Shown here: one piece after another, positions 5,655-7,887 of the stretch | Position numbering within the stretch: the stretch's first letter is position 1 | Layout of the letters: every line of letters begins with the position of its first letter | Origin: Verrucomicrobiales bacterium | GTDB lineage: Bacteria; Verrucomicrobiota; Verrucomicrobiia; Verrucomicrobiales; V1-33 | DNA: 7,887 nt | Direction of reading: 5' to 3' | Assembly (NCBI GenBank): GCA_028293305.1 | Contig: JAQGPD010000431.1 | Location: 1-7,887, forward strand | Made by a program: the position numbers and the translations under genes | Notes under the pieces: generated by a model | Database searches by the model: none | Told to the model about the DNA's origin: nothing | Seen by the model: the letters and a program-made list of their open reading frames with translations, nothing else

Positions 5655-7887
5655 ATGCCCAACCCCGCCAGCGCACGCCTGCTTCACCTGCTCAAAGACC
5701 ACTTTGGGTATGACTCGTGGCGTCCGCTTCAGGAGGAGATCATCACGGCGACCCTGGCGGGGCGGGATGTGTTGGCGCTGCTGCCCACGGGGGGCGGGAA
5801 ATCGCTGTGTTTTCAACTCCCGGCCATGGCGGGGGAGGGGCTCACGCTGGTGGTTTCGCCTTTGATCGCGCTGATGAAGGACCAGGTGGACCAGCTGCAG
5901 GCGGCGGGGATTCCCTCCACATTTTTAAACTCCACCCTGGATGCGGCGGAGTCGCGGAACCGGCTCCGGGGGCTGCACGAAGGACGTTATAAACTGCTGT
6001 ATGCCGCGCCGGAGCGCATCATGCTGGACGGATTTTTGGAGAATCTGAGGAAGTGGAATATTGAGAGGATCGCCATCGATGAGGCGCACTGCATCAGCGA
6101 ATGGGGGCACGATTTCCGGCCGGAATACCGCCAGCTGCCGCGGCTGCGCGAGGTGTTGCCTAACGTGCCGTTCATCGCCCTGACCGCCACCGCCACGGAC
6201 CAGGTCCGGGAGGACATCGAGCACCACCTGGCCCTGCGCCAGCCCGAGCGATTCACCGCCAGTTTCAACCGGCCTAACCTGACTTACCGCGTGGCGCAAA
6301 AAGCCGGTGCCTATGAGCAGGTGCTGCAGTTTCTGCGCAAACGGCCGGAGGACAGCGGCATCATTTATTGCCTTTCGCGAAAGGGCACCGAGGCGCTCGC
6401 GGACCGGCTGAGCCGCGACGGCATCGCCGCGTTGCCCTATCATGCCGGACTGGAGCAGACGGAGCGCGCGGGGAATCAGGAGAAATTTCTGCGCGACCGC
6501 GTGCGGGTTATGTGCGCGACCATCGCGTTCGGCATGGGCATCAACAAACCCAACGTGCGGTTTGTGATTCATTATGACATGCCGAAGAATCTGGAAGGCT
6601 ACTATCAGGAAACCGGACGCGCCGGACGCGATGGCCTGCCGGGCGAGTGTCTGCTGCTTTTCAATGCCGGGGACGCGGCGAAACACATGGGGTTCATCGA
6701 GGAAATAACAGATCCCGCGGAGGCGGCGCGCGCGCGGCATTTGTTGGATCAGGTCGTCCATTATGCCGAGGCCTCGTCCTGCCGGCGGGCGTTGTTATTA
6801 AATTACTTCAGTGAGGAATATCCGGAGCCCAACTGCGGCGGATGTGACAATTGCCAGTCGCCGCGCGAGTTTTTCGATGGCACGCTGGTGGCGCAAAAAT
6901 TGTTATCCTGCGTGCTGCGGGCGAATCAGGCCAGCCGCTGGCAGTTCGGTCTGGGGCACTATTGTGATATTTTATGCGGGGCCACGAACGAGAAAATTTT
7001 GCGTCAGGGTCATCAAAACCTGAGCACCTATAACATTGGCAGGGAGATGAGCCGGAACGAGTGGCAGGCCATCGGCCGGGAGTTGACGCGCATGGGTTTC
7101 CTGGAGCCGCTGGCGGTGGGCATGGGCACCACGCTTAGCTTGACGGAAAAGGCGGTGAAGGCGCTCAAGGAACGCAGTAAATTCACCCTGACCCGACCTC
7201 TCCCCGCAGCGGAGGCGAAGAAGCGCTCCGGCGGCGTGGCCAAGGCGGGGGACATTGAGTGCGACGATATGTTATTCAACTCCCTGCGCGCGCTGCGGCG
7301 GGAGTTGGCGGAGGTGCGCAGTGTGCCGCCTTATGTTATTTTTGGCGATGTCGCCCTGCGTCACATGGCCAGCGCCTATCCGGTGAATGACGAGGAATTC
7401 GCCAGGATTCCCGGCGTCGGTCATCAGAAATTGGTGGATTTCGGCGCGGCCTTCACCGCCGTGGTCAGGCAACATTTGCAATCGAATCCAAGGCAGGATT
7501 TCGGCCGCGCCGCCACCGGCCGGTCAGGCGCAGGGACGCCCTCCCAGAGCGGATCCGGTCGTGCCGGCGCGGGACCGGCGACCGCGCGGCCTTCCAACTC
7601 CATTGGTTATAAACCGGCTTCCATGGAGGCTGTGCCGGTCAGTGATTCCGTCGGCGAAACCCTGCGGCAATACCGCGAGGGAAGTAAGGATCTGGCGGCT
7701 TTGGCGGCGAAGCGGAATCTCGCGGAAAGCACCATCGTCAGCCACCTGGCGAACGCCATCGCGGCGGGACGGGCGGATGAGCTCAACCCGGAGGATTTTT
7801 TGCCAAAGGAGAAAATTTCAGAGCTGGCGGAGATTTTCGAAGCCGCCGGGCAGGTGGAAAGCCTGGGCCCTATCAAGGAACTGGCGG
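5655..7887 (+). CDS. recQ: ATP-dependent DNA helicase RecQ (3' end beyond window)
   Basis: The frame is open from the ATG at 5655 to the window edge, 744 residues, with no frameshift. RecQ is a 3'-5' DNA helicase acting in recombination repair and stalled-fork processing. Visible features in order: motif 0 FGYDSWRPLQ (17-26), Walker A LPTGGGKS (43-50), the DEAH box (142-145), the aromatic-rich loop EWGHDFRPEY (149-158), ALTATAT motif III, and motif VI QETGRAGRDG (318-327). Zinc-binding cysteines are C376, C394, C397 and C400. A winged-helix region follows, then an HRDC domain (about 538-609) with FARIPGVGHQKL. A Gly/Ser/Ala/Arg-rich linker (610-660) leads to an HTH_40-like helix-turn-helix region (from about 664) that runs off the edge. 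E. coli RecQ, at about 610 residues, ends after HRDC, so this is the longer form. A TTG at 5622 is an alternative start but adds nothing family-like. Confidence 0.97.
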   Translation, partial: MPNPASARLLHLLKDHFGYDSWRPLQEEIITATLAGRDVLALLPTGGGKSLCFQLPAMAGEGLTLVVSPLIALMKDQVDQLQAAGIPSTFLNSTLDAAESRNRLRGLHEGRYKLLYAAPERIMLDGFLENLRKWNIERIAIDEAHCISEWGHDFRPEYRQLPRLREVLPNVPFIALTATATDQVREDIEHHLALRQPERFTASFNRPNLTYRVAQKAGAYEQVLQFLRKRPEDSGIIYCLSRKGTEALADRLSRDGIAALPYHAGLEQTERAGNQEKFLRDRVRVMCATIAFGMGINKPNVRFVIHYDMPKNLEGYYQETGRAGRDGLPGECLLLFNAGDAAKHMGFIEEITDPAEAARARHLLDQVVHYAEASSCRRALLLNYFSEEYPEPNCGGCDNCQSPREFFDGTLVAQKLLSCVLRANQASRWQFGLGHYCDILCGATNEKILRQGHQNLSTYNIGREMSRNEWQAIGRELTRMGFLEPLAVGMGTTLSLTEKAVKALKERSKFTLTRPLPAAEAKKRSGGVAKAGDIECDDMLFNSLRALRRELAEVRSVPPYVIFGDVALRHMASAYPVNDEEFARIPGVGHQKLVDFGAAFTAVVRQHLQSNPRQDFGRAATGRSGAGTPSQSGSGRAGAGPATARPSNSIGYKPASMEAVPVSDSVGETLRQYREGSKDLAALAAKRNLAESTIVSHLANAIAAGRADELNPEDFLPKEKISELAEIFEAAGQVESLGPIKELA

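Noticed and set aside
5925..6761. 278-codon minus-strand open frame opposite recQ
   Set aside because: It is antisense to the helicase core of recQ and has no recognisable domain.

Overview
The window looks like chromosomal DNA from a GC-rich bacterium. The best guess is Verrucomicrobia or a related PVC-group lineage. This is an inference from three things: the style of the IS200-like (Y1/RAYT) transposase, the REP-like intergenic repeats with a core reading ATCCC-GGA-GGGAT, and a secreted repeat protein of a kind frequent in that group. No rRNA or tRNA is present to confirm the taxonomy. Most genes here lack an obvious Shine-Dalgarno sequence.

Layout. Positions 1-88 hold a strongly palindromic intergenic element: 24-bp perfect inverted arms, each itself a hairpin. 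A minus-strand gene (275-1618) encodes an exported protein of unknown function with two clear copies (perhaps three) of a beta-rich module and a poly-glycine linker; a 24-bp tandem duplication spans its stop codon. A short divergent spacer separates it from lepA (1801-3603, plus strand), which encodes the ribosomal elongation factor EF-4 and is complete with all GTPase motifs. After lepA comes about 500 bp without plus-strand genes. It contains degenerate repeat-like DNA, the left arm of an inverted repeat and an 11-bp C-rich tandem repeat.

The central accessory unit is a minus-strand Y1/RAYT-type transposase (4111-4542). It is bracketed by two long, nearly identical inverted REP-type arms (3876-3957 and 4600-4682). 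The expected ATG at 4554-4556 is out of frame with the body of the gene by one base in a T tract. The gene is therefore either newly inactivated, translated from a TTG by stop-start coupling, or affected by a sequencing error. Immediately beyond the right arm is a plus-strand toxin-antitoxin pair: a UPF0175-type antitoxin (4790-5059) overlapping by one base a DUF3368/PIN-type ribonuclease toxin (5059-5538). The window ends inside a plus-strand recQ helicase gene (5655 onward), which has helicase, zinc-binding, HRDC and C-terminal helix-turn-helix regions.

How the parts relate. lepA (translation) and recQ (recombination repair) are ordinary chromosomal genes. The segment between them, about 3700-5540, looks like an accessory insertion zone combining a REP/RAYT unit and a toxin-antitoxin cassette. 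I see no convincing multi-gene novel system. The most distinctive signals are the RAYT with symmetric REP arms and a disrupted start, and the nested palindrome at the left edge.
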